64,000 bases of DNA from Streptomyces sp. T12 (GCF_028736035.1 NZ_CP117866.1:7812001-7876000), one strand, 5' to 3'; numbered from the stretch's first letter, positions 46,639-54,599 are shown. A program made the numbers and translations. Notes: a model not told the origin generated them from the sequence alone.

Positions 46639-47076
46639 ATGACCGCGGACCGGGAGATCCAGGACGAGGAACTCATGGGGATCGCCCAGGACCCCGAGCA
46701 GGCCCTGAGGATGCGCCGCTCCCTGCGCACCATCGCCGGCGCGACGTCGCTCGGCCCGGACCTGCGCGAGATGGCGCGTGCCGTGCTGAGCGGGAGCGTC
46801 GACATCAAGGACGCCTTCCAGGACCCGCGCTACACCGAGGCCGTATTCCAGCGGATGCACGAGATGCGCCGGGCGGCCGAGGACCAGACGTACGCGGATC
46901 GTCAGCAGTCCAAGGTCCAGTTCGCGGAATGGGACGCTCGGCAGCAGGCGGACCTGGACCGAGAGCGTGCCGAGCGGGATGCGCCGGTGCACGGGGCGGG
47001 CGGGCCGGTCAGCGCTGAGGTTCGGAGGGGTGTGCGAGGCGTTGGGTGCGAGCTGGATTCCCGCCGACCTCGGTGA
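46639..47076 (+). CDS. Charged helical protein, paralogue of the 48352-48753 gene
   Basis: The 145-residue protein shares its core with the minus-strand gene at 48352: DEELMGIAQDPEQALRMRRSL against DADLMDIARDEARARALRKSL, and REMARAVLSGSVDIKDAF against QEMAREVLSGRVGLREAV. Both are the third gene after a small and a large ESX substrate. The last 30 residues (GGPVSAEVRRGVRGVG...) lack similarity and may follow a frame slip. A role as a substrate-specific chaperone is a guess from position. Confidence 0.7.
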   Translation: MTADREIQDEELMGIAQDPEQALRMRRSLRTIAGATSLGPDLREMARAVLSGSVDIKDAFQDPRYTEAVFQRMHEMRRAAEDQTYADRQQSKVQFAEWDARQQADLDRERAERDAPVHGAGGPVSAEVRRGVRGVGCELDSRRPR

Positions 47077-47289
47077 ACCCGCGGCGTCTGCTCGACGAGC
47101 GTGACCTCATGGCCGGCGCGGCGCGGCGCGGCGCAGGCTCAGCATCGCGGCCGGTCCCCCGATGCCGTACCGACGACTATCGCCCTTGCGCGCCGTACAC
47201 AACAAGCGGCAGCCGCCTTTGGGTTGAAACAACCTACGAGGATCCCGGACCGGCTGTGCGTTGATGCGTTCGCACGCGCCTTGATAGGT

Positions 47290-47595
47290 TCACGCCGGTC
47301 GGTCCACGCCGATCTGCTCGTCATCTGGCTGGTAAACCTGCTCGCCGTCCAGGCCGTCAACGCGAGCCCCGTCGGTGGGCAGGATGCGTCGGTGGCCATG
47401 TTCGCGCTGGTCGCGGCACAGGCCATCCGGCTCATGGAGATGTGGGCCGAGGCGGCCAAGACGTTCGACAAGTTTGCGATGGCACTGAGCGCGCTCGACC
47501 TGGCCATCTCCGCCTCCGACGACGGATTCTCGGTGGTGGACCGGGTCCCCAGGTGGGCACCGGTCGTTATGACCACCGGGCGAAATACGGAGTAG
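47290..47595 (+). pseudogene. Remnant of a large ESX partner gene
   Basis: The frame ending at 47595 carries MFALVAAQAIRLMEMWAEA and AKTFDKFAMALSALDL, similar to YGLAALEIARLIKMWGDA and TKMFAQAQTIVNGGVGVL near the end of the protein at 48826-49572. The N-terminal WXG part is missing, and the sequence from 47077 to 47290 has no coding character. It is probably the broken end of a partner gene in this module. Confidence 0.6.
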
Positions 47596-47607
47596 GCGGT
47601 AAGGATC

Positions 47608-47892
47608 TTGGGTTTCCTCGGCGGGGTCGACGATCTCGAGCGCTTCCTCACACGTTCGTGTTACTTGAGCGTCGGGTCGGTCCCAGCCTGTTGGGGCCTC
47701 ACGGTCTTCCTCGTCGAGGATGTCGGCTGGCACTTCAGCTTTCTCGCTGGTTGCGTTCTCCCACTGATCGCCGCTCATCTGGGGATCCGCGCCAAAAGGG
47801 AAATCCGTACGCGTATGTCGGCTACGGCGTTCGGGCTCGCCTTCGTCTCCCTGCCGGTGATGGTTGCACTGGCGTACCTCGAGAGCTCGTAA
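47608..47892 (+). CDS. Small membrane protein
   Basis: The 94-residue product from TTG 47608 (weak AAGGA upstream) has two hydrophobic segments (FLVEDVGWHFSFLAGCVLPLIAAHLGI and TAFGLAFVSLPVMVALAYL) separated by a basic loop. It directly follows the substrate remnant. No family is recognised. The start codon is uncertain. Confidence 0.5.
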   Translation: MGFLGGVDDLERFLTRSCYLSVGSVPACWGLTVFLVEDVGWHFSFLAGCVLPLIAAHLGIRAKREIRTRMSATAFGLAFVSLPVMVALAYLESS

Positions 47893-47938
47893 CGCGATCG
47901 GCTCACATCGCTCGGTGACGCTCGGGGCGCGCTCCGAT

Positions 47939-48301
47939 TCAGGCCACGCTGCGGAGTACCACCAATGCCGCGCTGCTCCCCAGAGCACACGTCAGGGCGA
48001 GCGCCAGCAGCTTGCCGCTGCGGCTGCGATAACCGCGCACGGCCGCCCATACTCCTACGGCGCCGACGAGGGCCAGCGCTCCGCTCACCACGCGCATGGC
48101 GACGTCGAAGCCTGGCATGACTGTCGCCGCGACGCCGCCCAGGGCCACCATCGCGCTGAGGATGCCGGCGAACATTGCCGCGTTCCACCAGGTACGAGAT
48201 GTCAGTCGCTCGCGGCTGCCGTCACCCATGTCGTTCATCAGCATGTGCGGCAGGCTACGCGATCGCCTGGATCGGCGTGGCGGGCCGGGAAGCTCACTCA
48301 T
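47939..48301 (-). CDS. Small membrane protein
   Basis: The 120-residue protein starts at ATG 48301 with a basic head (PPRRSRRSRS). Two or three hydrophobic segments follow (NAAMFAGILSAMVALGGVAATV, MRVVSGALALVGAVGVWAAV, LLALALTCALGSSAALVVL). An internal ATG (MLMNDMGDG) is an alternative start. It lies 50 bases downstream of the charged helical protein gene and may belong to the minus-strand substrate module. Function unknown. Confidence 0.6.
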   Translation of the reverse strand: MSELPGPPRRSRRSRSLPHMLMNDMGDGSRERLTSRTWWNAAMFAGILSAMVALGGVAATVMPGFDVAMRVVSGALALVGAVGVWAAVRGYRSRSGKLLALALTCALGSSAALVVLRSVA

Positions 48302-48351
48302 CCGCCGGCCCCCGCAGTATGCGGCTGCCCGTTACCCGATACCTGTTAGCG

Positions 48352-48753
48352 TCAGAGCTTCCAGCCGTGGCCACTGTGGCGAGCCCGGCCCTGCGCCGTC
48401 CCCGAGCGCTCCGCTGTCTCCTGGCGTTCCTGTTCGATCTCGGCGCGCTGGGCTTCGAGGTAGCGTTCGGCCTCGGCGCGCTGCTGTTCACGCTCTTCCG
48501 GAGACTGCTGCTCGTACTCCTGGCGAGCCTGTGCGATGCGCTCGCCGAGGGCGTCGGAGTACGCGCCCACGCGCACGGCCTCGCGGAGGCCGACCCGCCC
48601 GGAGAGGACCTCGCGGGCCATCTCCTGGAGTGCACCGCCCGCGGACGGGCTGTCGGCGAGGCGCTGCAGCGACTTCCGCAGAGCGCGGGCCCGTGCCTCG
48701 TCCCGTGCGATGTCCATCAGGTCTGCGTCGCCGATCTGGCGCTCTTCAGCCAT
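48352..48753 (-). CDS. Charged helical protein of the minus-strand ESX module
   Basis: The 133-residue protein from ATG 48753 (AAGGAG upstream) is almost entirely helical and highly charged. It shares the DxDLMDIARD and QEMAREVLSGRVGLREAV motifs with the protein at 46639-47076. The C-terminal half (ARQEYEQQSPEEREQQRAEAER) is probably coiled coil. In both modules it follows a large ESX partner, so a chaperone or adaptor role is plausible but unproven. Confidence 0.75.
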   Translation of the reverse strand: MAEERQIGDADLMDIARDEARARALRKSLQRLADSPSAGGALQEMAREVLSGRVGLREAVRVGAYSDALGERIAQARQEYEQQSPEEREQQRAEAERYLEAQRAEIEQERQETAERSGTAQGRARHSGHGWKL

Positions 48754-48825
48754 GGTGTGGATCTCTCCTTACTAATGGCAATTGCTGAGCACTGGCGGCA
48801 ATTGCCGAGCGATCGGGCGATAGCG

Positions 48826-49572
48826 TCAGGCGACCGCGGGGTTGTCGTAATTTCCGCTCACCGACGGGAAGTTCTGGAAGTGCCCGTAGATCTCGGCTCC
48901 CAGCTGCTCCAGGACTCCGACTCCGCCGTTGACGATGGTCTGCGCCTGCGCAAACATCTTGGTCGCGTCGCCCCACATCTTGATCAGGCGCGCGATCTCA
49001 AGGGCGGCCAGTCCATACCCAACGACGGCCCCCACCCCTGTCCAGGACAGCGCGGTACCTGCGGCCATTTCAATACCCACGATGATCAGGCCGTCGATGA
49101 TGCCACCGATGACGCTCTTGATGGCTTCCGCCGTCGAATAGGCGGCGTGGGCCAGGCGCTCGTACGTTGAATGCAGGGAATCGAAGGTCTCGCGGCAGCC
49201 GGTAAGTTTCTTTGCCAGCTCGTCAAAGTAGTTATAGGCCGCATCCGCGGCGTTGCCGTCCCATGCCGAATCGAGAGAGGAGTTCCCCGACTTCAGGTTC
49301 TGTGCCACGCCTTCGCATGCCTTGCCGATGTTCTGCCATACCGAAGCGCACTCGGCGAAGGACTCCCAGTCGCCGGCGAACCACTGGATGACTTCGTCCA
49401 GGGGGTTGAACCCGAAGACCGCGTTGTACGCCTCCGTGATCCAGTACGACGGGCTGACGAGGTCGCTCGCGTCGTTGAAGACGTCCAACAGGAGTCCCTG
49501 TGAGAACTCCTCGGGCTTCTTGGGGGCGGTCAGGTGGCTCGTGGGCTCGGATGCGTCTGCAAACCCGGACAT
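48826..49572 (-). CDS. Large WXG100-superfamily ESX partner
   Basis: The 248-residue protein contains LDSAWDGNAADAAYNYFDELA (Trp-Asp-Gly turn) after an N-terminal region with NPLDEVIQWFAGDWESF, the plan of PPE-like or long WXG100 proteins of Streptomyces. A hydrophobic section (AIKSVIGGIIDGLIIVGIEM) and ALEIARLIKMWGDATKMF follow. It lies 28 bases downstream of a YxxxD small partner. A degenerate copy of its C-terminal part is present at 47290-47595 in the facing module. Confidence 0.82.
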   Translation of the reverse strand: MSGFADASEPTSHLTAPKKPEEFSQGLLLDVFNDASDLVSPSYWITEAYNAVFGFNPLDEVIQWFAGDWESFAECASVWQNIGKACEGVAQNLKSGNSSLDSAWDGNAADAAYNYFDELAKKLTGCRETFDSLHSTYERLAHAAYSTAEAIKSVIGGIIDGLIIVGIEMAAGTALSWTGVGAVVGYGLAALEIARLIKMWGDATKMFAQAQTIVNGGVGVLEQLGAEIYGHFQNFPSVSGNYDNPAVA

Positions 49573-49600
49573 GCAGGGGCCTCTCGGGGAGCTGGCGGAG

Positions 49601-49915
49601 TCAGCGCTTGCTGGGCGGGAAGGTGGCGTCCATGGACCGAGCGGTGGATTCGTCGGTCGTCCTGTAGTAGTTGGCGCTCTTCCTCATTTCCGTCTCTGCG
49701 GCGCGCAGCACCGACTCCGCCCGTGTCATGGCGGAGTTGACCTCTTCGACCACCGACCGGTGGGCGCCGATGATCAATTCGATCAGTCCTTGGTCGGAGA
49801 CGCCTACGTCGGTATTGCCCTGTGCGTATTTCCTTGCCTGCTGAATGTCAGCGGCGGCTCTGCCTACTTGAGTCGCATAGCCTTCCAGATCGTCAGCCTG
49901 GACCTTGAACCCCAT
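49601..49915 (-). CDS. Small ESX substrate, EspC/DUF2580-like, with YxxxD signal
   Basis: The 104-residue protein from ATG 49915 (AAAGGTGA upstream) is helical and carries SANYYRTTDESTA near the C-terminus, which gives YxxxD in the form typical of the DUF2580/EspC family. The front has VQADDLEGYATQVGRAAADIQQA. It heads the minus-strand module with the 248-residue partner. Confidence 0.85.
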   Translation of the reverse strand: MGFKVQADDLEGYATQVGRAAADIQQARKYAQGNTDVGVSDQGLIELIIGAHRSVVEEVNSAMTRAESVLRAAETEMRKSANYYRTTDESTARSMDATFPPSKR

Positions 49916-50102
49916 CTGTTCACCTTTGTCCGTTCAGTCACAGCCGTTCCGACACGCTACCGCAAGCCACATGGATGGATGTCGGCAGCGCATCCTGTGC
50001 TGCCCTGTTGACTATGACCGGGGTTTGGATTGCCGTCAGTGCCTGAACCTTGATCCATTCTTGGCGGGTTGAAAGGGGATCCTTCATGAAGGGCCAGGCC
50101 CT

Positions 50103-50765
50103 CTAACGCGAGGATCCGCGTGCACGCTCCCGATGCCCCTTGTGATCCGGAACGCCCATGTAGCCGGCCTCGCGCTCGGTCTCACCGAGCCACAGCTGGG
50201 GGACCTGTTGCTGGATCGCCGTGACCAGAGCCTTCCGGGAGCCCACCGGGACAGGGAGGCGGTAGCGCAGCCGCGGGAGGGTGGGGTGCAGCGGCTCCTC
50301 GTCGCGGACCAGGGGCCACAGGACGGGGTCGTCGCGGTCGATGGGAGCGTTGGGGCAGAGTTCGATGGAGTACACCTTCACCTTGCTCTTGCCCGTGCCC
50401 ATCTTGCTCCAGTGCAGCCCCACTCCGGCGAGGCTCTGCCAGGGGATGACGTTCTGCGCCTTGCCGTTGCTGACCCACAGTCCCGTGTGGTCGACGCTCA
50501 CGCTGGAGTGCCGACTCGACCAGGCGGCGATCAGGCTGCCGACGCTGATGAAGCCCATGAACAGCCCCATGACGATTCCCCCGATTCCCTTGGGGTCCGG
50601 CCCGCCGCCGCCGAGCCCGGCGGTTATCGCGATGCCGCCGAACAGGAGGAAGGCGCTGATGGCCGTGAGTACGATGCCAAGGGGGATCATCCGCCGCGAG
50701 GCTCGCCCGCCGGTGCGCACGACAGTGGCGGCGGGGGAGGGGGAGAGTCCGCTGGAAAACGACAT
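50103..50765 (-). CDS. Membrane protein with two helices and a PH-like domain
   Basis: From ATG 50765 the 220-residue protein has two membrane helices (IPLGIVLTAISAFLLFGGIAIT and GIGGIVMGLFMGFISVGSLIAAW). A soluble domain follows with SVSVDHTGLWVSNGKAQNVIPWQSLAGVGL, the strand-turn pattern of bacterial PH-like domains, then LRYRLPVPVGSRKALVTAIQQQVP. The open frame before this ATG is a shadow over other genes. A small membrane protein gene diverges from it. Function unknown. Confidence 0.72.
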   Translation of the reverse strand: MSFSSGLSPSPAATVVRTGGRASRRMIPLGIVLTAISAFLLFGGIAITAGLGGGGPDPKGIGGIVMGLFMGFISVGSLIAAWSSRHSSVSVDHTGLWVSNGKAQNVIPWQSLAGVGLHWSKMGTGKSKVKVYSIELCPNAPIDRDDPVLWPLVRDEEPLHPTLPRLRYRLPVPVGSRKALVTAIQQQVPQLWLGETEREAGYMGVPDHKGHRERARGSSR

Positions 50766-50839
50766 GGCGCGGAGTGTACGGAACGTCTTCGCGACGCCCC
50801 GCCCGTTGGGTTGGGCGTTGACCGCTAAGCTCCGCTGCC

Positions 50840-51232
50840 ATGGCAACACATGGCGGTGAGGCCGAGAAGAGGCCGGACAGGCTGGGTGAGCAACCACTGT
50901 CCTCAGGAGTGAGCACGGACGAGCTGAGGGCACAGTTCGAGGCTCAGGGTCGCCCGGGGCTCGCGGAGGGGCGGCGACGCGATGCGCGGCAGGCCCGGGG
51001 GATGTACGCGGCGTTGGCCGGGTTGGTCGCCGTCGTCTGCCTGGTCCTGATCGGCGTACGCCTCGGGCAGGGCGATGCGCTGGGGGTCTGGGTCGCCACG
51101 TATGCCATGGGGGTGGCCCTCGGTGGTTGGGGGTTTGTGCTCGCCCGGATCGGTCACACCCGCTGGGCGATGATGGTGACCTGTATCGCGGGGGTGTTGG
51201 CGGGTCTCGGGGACAGCCCCGCTTTCCGTTGA
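50840..51232 (+). CDS. Small membrane protein
   Basis: The 130-residue protein starts at ATG 50840. The first 50 residues are hydrophilic and charged (AQFEAQGRPGLAEGRRRDARQ). Three hydrophobic segments follow (MYAALAGLVAVVCLVLIGV, LGVWVATYAMGVALGGWGFVL, MMVTCIAGVLAGLGD). No family is recognised. It is divergent from the PH-like membrane protein. Confidence 0.65.
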   Translation: MATHGGEAEKRPDRLGEQPLSSGVSTDELRAQFEAQGRPGLAEGRRRDARQARGMYAALAGLVAVVCLVLIGVRLGQGDALGVWVATYAMGVALGGWGFVLARIGHTRWAMMVTCIAGVLAGLGDSPAFR

Positions 51233-51328
51233 GGCAGGCAGACTTGGGCTTGAGCCAGGAGGGGCCAGGAGGGGCCAGGCTACCGACCGGGCACCAGGGA
51301 GTGGCCCGGGCCGGCGCCTGATGAGAAT

Positions 51329-52111
51329 TCACGCCTGACGGCGCTTCTTCTTGCCGATGAGGTAGGCGACGCCCCAAGCCGCGGCCGCGGCGACCACGAG
51401 GCCGAGCGGGGAGAACCAGTCGACTCCGCCGCCGGTTTCGTCGTTCCACCAGGCCCTGGCCGGGAGGAAGGCGTCGAACCTCAGCAGGTCCCAGACGGCA
51501 CCGGGCGACTGCATGTCGGCGACGATGAGCGGCCAGGCGTTGGTGTAGCCGAAGAAGGCTCCGAGTGTGGCGACGACGGTTCCACCGATCCGGGCGCCAT
51601 TGTGGTCGTGCCCGACCGAGCCGACCAACGCGCCGACAATCGCTCCGTTGACCAGCGCGTGGGTCAAGTAAAGGGTGTTGGCCGTGACGAGCGTGACGTC
51701 CTTGTACGTGGCGAAGATGACACCGGTGTAGATCAGCGAGACGACGACCGAGACGAAGAAGGCCAGCCAGACCGCGCCCACCGGGTGACCGCTTGCGTTC
51801 GGACGCTGCCCGAAGTGGGGCGGCTGGAACCCGGGTGCGGGGTGCATCGGATGCATCGGTCCGGCGTGCATCGGGTGTTGCCCCGGGACCGGCGCCGTTC
51901 CGGGGTACATCGGAGGCTGGCCGGGCGGGGGCGGCGGCCCGGCCTGCATCGGGGGTTGCCCGGGAGAGGGAGGCGGACCGAACCCCGGTTGTTGTTGCTG
52001 CTGCGGTGGTGGGGCGGGCTGGTTGTACGGGTTGTAGGCGTCCTGGGGCGGCTGGGGTGACTGAGGTGGCTGCGGAGGCGGCGGTGGCGGTTGGAACGGC
52101 GGCTGGCTCAT
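51329..52111 (-). CDS. Membrane protein with a long Pro-rich cytoplasmic arm
   Basis: The 260-residue protein begins with about 105 residues of Pro/Gln/Gly repeats (PPPPPPQPPQSPQPP, PPPPGQPPMYPG, HPMHAGPMHPMH). About four membrane segments follow (AVWLAFFVSVVVSLIYTGVIF, THALVNGAIVGALVGSVG, GGTVVATLGAFFGYTNAWPL, LGLVVAAAAAWGVAYLIG) and a basic end KKKRRQA. The arm resembles those of the MinD-like ATPase, metalloprotease and propeller in this region. Repeats lie in its leader. Confidence 0.72.
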   Translation of the reverse strand: MSQPPFQPPPPPPQPPQSPQPPQDAYNPYNQPAPPPQQQQQPGFGPPPSPGQPPMQAGPPPPPGQPPMYPGTAPVPGQHPMHAGPMHPMHPAPGFQPPHFGQRPNASGHPVGAVWLAFFVSVVVSLIYTGVIFATYKDVTLVTANTLYLTHALVNGAIVGALVGSVGHDHNGARIGGTVVATLGAFFGYTNAWPLIVADMQSPGAVWDLLRFDAFLPARAWWNDETGGGVDWFSPLGLVVAAAAAWGVAYLIGKKKRRQA

Positions 52112-52226
52112 TGGTTTCCCACGGAGTGAACTGATAAGAGCAGCAAGTTATCAGTGAGATCAGGAGGGGGCCGTCGGAGCCGGAGCGGGCTGCGTGAAGG
52201 GCGGAGCTGAGGATGCCTCGATGCGC

Positions 52227-52265
52227 AAGTGAGGAATGAGGAAGTGAAGAAGTGAGGAAGTGATA
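52227..52265 (-). repeat. 8-bp tandem repeats upstream of the Pro-rich membrane protein
   Basis: Units AAGTGAGG, AATGAGG, AAGTGAAG, AAGTGAGG, AAGTGATA follow each other with one base missing in the second. On the minus strand, the leader side of the 51329-52111 gene, they read CACTTCCTC. They lie in the 377-base gap 52112-52488 between divergent genes; the rest of the gap holds no gene. Confidence 0.65.
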
Positions 52266-52488
52266 AAGCGCGGACAGCCCCATAGATCGGCGGACCGGGC
52301 GGCCTCGGGGGGCCTGGGAACGTGGTGGATGTGTACAGGTGTCGGAGGTATGCCGTGAACACCGACACGATTGCGTGCGAGGTGTCCGCAATACCGCTCC
52401 ACCCAGCTTGACCTGCACGAACCGGCCTCGCCAAGATCTCCTGAGTCAAGTCGGGGCACGGAGCATCACGTAGGGGAACGGGACAGCA

Positions 52489-53082
52489 TTGAAGACGGAC
52501 GCGAGCGGCGGGCGGAACCTGCGGAAGGCCGGAACGGGAGCGCCCCGCATCGGCTTCGCTGCCGCGGAACGGGGCGTTGGCGGCCGTATAGGGTCCGGAG
52601 TGCTGGGCATTTTCATCCTGCTCTTCGGCCTGATTCTCGTCGGGGTGGGCTACGAGGAAGGCCCCAGGAAGGTGTCCGGTGGCACGCAAGGGGTGATCAC
52701 CGTCGAGCGTTGCGGCATGGACGTCATCGGGGACGACGTGGAGTGCTCCGGCACCTTCCGCTCCGACGATGGCAAGCTCCGCTCCGACGTGGCGGACTTC
52801 GAGCCCGGTGGGGACTCCGGCAAGGGCGAGAAGTTCCAGGTGGTGGGATACGACACGGGGCATTTCCGCCGCGGCACCTTCGCGTCGTTCTACGTCGAGG
52901 CTGTCAAGGTCTGGTGCGTCGCTGCCGCCATGTTCGGAGTGGCGACGTTCCCGCTGAGCGCCGCCTTCCGCCGCGAGGGCCGCACCATGCGGCGCGGGAC
53001 GTTCATCACCGGCCTCATTCTGCTTTTCGGCGGGCTGCTGGGCTGTGGTCTCTGTGCCCTGGTGAACGCCGTGCTCATGTAG
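52489..53082 (+). CDS. Two-helix membrane protein with paired-cysteine outer domain (family member 4)
   Basis: The 197-residue protein begins at TTG 52489 (AGGGGAACGGG upstream). A membrane helix (VLGIFILLFGLILVGVGYEE) leads to an outer domain with GVITVERC and VECSGTFRSDDGK. Two more helices follow (VWCVAAAMFGVATFPLSA and FITGLILLFGGLLGCGLCALV). It matches the motif GxxxVxxC...CxGxF..DG of the other three. It lies 70 bases before a SUKH-4-like gene. Confidence 0.75.
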   Translation: MKTDASGGRNLRKAGTGAPRIGFAAAERGVGGRIGSGVLGIFILLFGLILVGVGYEEGPRKVSGGTQGVITVERCGMDVIGDDVECSGTFRSDDGKLRSDVADFEPGGDSGKGEKFQVVGYDTGHFRRGTFASFYVEAVKVWCVAAAMFGVATFPLSAAFRREGRTMRRGTFITGLILLFGGLLGCGLCALVNAVLM

Positions 53083-53152
53083 CGGCCCCGGCAAGGGCGC
53101 ACCAGCAGGCGCTGCGGGGGCTGTTGTCAGTGGTGGGTGCCAGGATGGCCGT

Positions 53153-54478
53153 ATGAGTGAGGAGCTGGACGACCTACTGGCCGACGTACTGGCCGACCCC
53201 GCGCGGCTGTTGACCGCTGACCGCGAGGCGTTGCGTGACCACCTCGCCGCCGCCGCGAACGGCGCGGAGAGCGTGGGGCGAGAGGTCTTTGTCCAGGCTG
53301 AAGCGATCTTCGGCGGCGCGGAAGTGTCGGCAGCCGAGTTCGGCTCCTGGCTGCACTTCGCCGCGAAGGCGACCGGTCACGAGGAGTACGCCGAGCGGCT
53401 CGCGAAGGCCGAACCGGGGATGCCGTGGCGAACGGTGTGGGCGTGGTGGCGGCCGGCCAACTGGTTCATGGCCCACCCGAGCCTGAACGGCGACTACTAC
53501 CAGGTCCACCGCCGCTTGTACGAGGGGCGGGAGCTCATCGAGGTGGTCGACCACCGCGGCCCGCTCTGGCTCGATGCGGAGACGGGGCGGAGGGTGAGGG
53601 TGGTCCGGGATGAAGGACCGCTGGCAGAAGCGCCCTTGCCGCCGGGGGTGTGGGATGCCCCGGAGCTGTCCGACTGGGACCTGACTGCCCCGGAGAGCTG
53701 GGAAGGAGCCGTCGCCTTCGCGGCCGAGGGCGGCAGGACCCGCTATCTCGTCCAGGACACCCACGGCATAGCGGTGCTCGAGACGGACGCCGAGGTGCTG
53801 CGGGACTGGCCGCGCGGCGACGGGATCGACCCCACGTCGTCCGAGGACCCGCCGCTCGACGCAGAACCGGCGCAGCGGCGGCCGTCCGGTCCGCTGACCG
53901 CGGCCCGGGTTGACGACGCCTTCGGGGAGCGGCATGTGGTTCGCACAGCCGAGAGTGCCCTGCCCGCGGGGCTGGAACACCCCGGGAGCAGACGGCACTT
54001 GAGGGACATCGGCCTGCCCAAGTGGTGGGTGTGCCACGGGGCCGAGTACGAGGCCCATCCGGCCGACGCCATGCGACCCCCGGCCGACGGCGACCTGGCC
54101 GAGGACGGCCTGCCCGGCGGTATGGCCGCCGCGGACCTGATCGCCTTCGGCACGTGCGACTACGGCGAGCTGTATCTGCACCGCCACGACGGGTCCGTAC
54201 ACATCTGGAGCCGGCTGGACGGCCCGACGGACGGGACGCTCGTACCACTCGCGCCAGACCTCGATGTCTTCACTCGCATCCTTGAGGCCGTGTACCGCTA
54301 CAGCAACGCCTGCTGGCATCCCTATCCGGTGGAGGGGGACCAGGAGGTGGTGGCGCAGGTGTTCCTGGATGAGGTGGCGGAGCTGGCTCCGGGCCTGTTC
54401 GATCCGGAGACGTCCAGCGGCGTGGTGTGGAGCTGGCTCTACGCAGGCATCACGGAACTGGGCGTGGACGGCTTCTAG
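53153..54478 (+). CDS. SUKH-4-like immunity protein without P-loop domain
   Basis: The 441-residue protein has a middle module SWLHFAAKATGHEEYAERL and GMPWRTVWAWWRP, shared with the three larger proteins further right, and a C-terminal SUKH-4-like domain (RRHLRDIGLPKWWVCH, FGTCDYGELYLHRHDGSVHIW, TRILEAVYRYS). SUKH domains are found in immunity proteins against secreted nucleases and other toxins. Unlike the relatives at 57250 and 60286, it lacks the N-terminal ATPase region, so it may be a trimmed form. ATG 53153 has no strong RBS. Confidence 0.78.
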   Translation: MSEELDDLLADVLADPARLLTADREALRDHLAAAANGAESVGREVFVQAEAIFGGAEVSAAEFGSWLHFAAKATGHEEYAERLAKAEPGMPWRTVWAWWRPANWFMAHPSLNGDYYQVHRRLYEGRELIEVVDHRGPLWLDAETGRRVRVVRDEGPLAEAPLPPGVWDAPELSDWDLTAPESWEGAVAFAAEGGRTRYLVQDTHGIAVLETDAEVLRDWPRGDGIDPTSSEDPPLDAEPAQRRPSGPLTAARVDDAFGERHVVRTAESALPAGLEHPGSRRHLRDIGLPKWWVCHGAEYEAHPADAMRPPADGDLAEDGLPGGMAAADLIAFGTCDYGELYLHRHDGSVHIWSRLDGPTDGTLVPLAPDLDVFTRILEAVYRYSNACWHPYPVEGDQEVVAQVFLDEVAELAPGLFDPETSSGVVWSWLYAGITELGVDGF

Positions 54479-54599
54479 TGCCGTGACCGGGAAGGTTCGC
54501 CGGGTTGCTGCTCGCGGGTCGCCACGGCATCGGTCCTCCGTCTGGTGGAGGCCCGCGCGCGGCCGATGCCCGGATGTGGTCGGCTGAGGGCAGCATCAC

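Noticed and set aside
50766..52418. N-terminal extension of the 50103-50765 gene to about 770 codons
   Set aside because: The extension runs over the 50840 gene and antisense to nothing recognisable, with Arg/Pro-rich composition. The ATG at 50765 directly precedes a sensible membrane protein.
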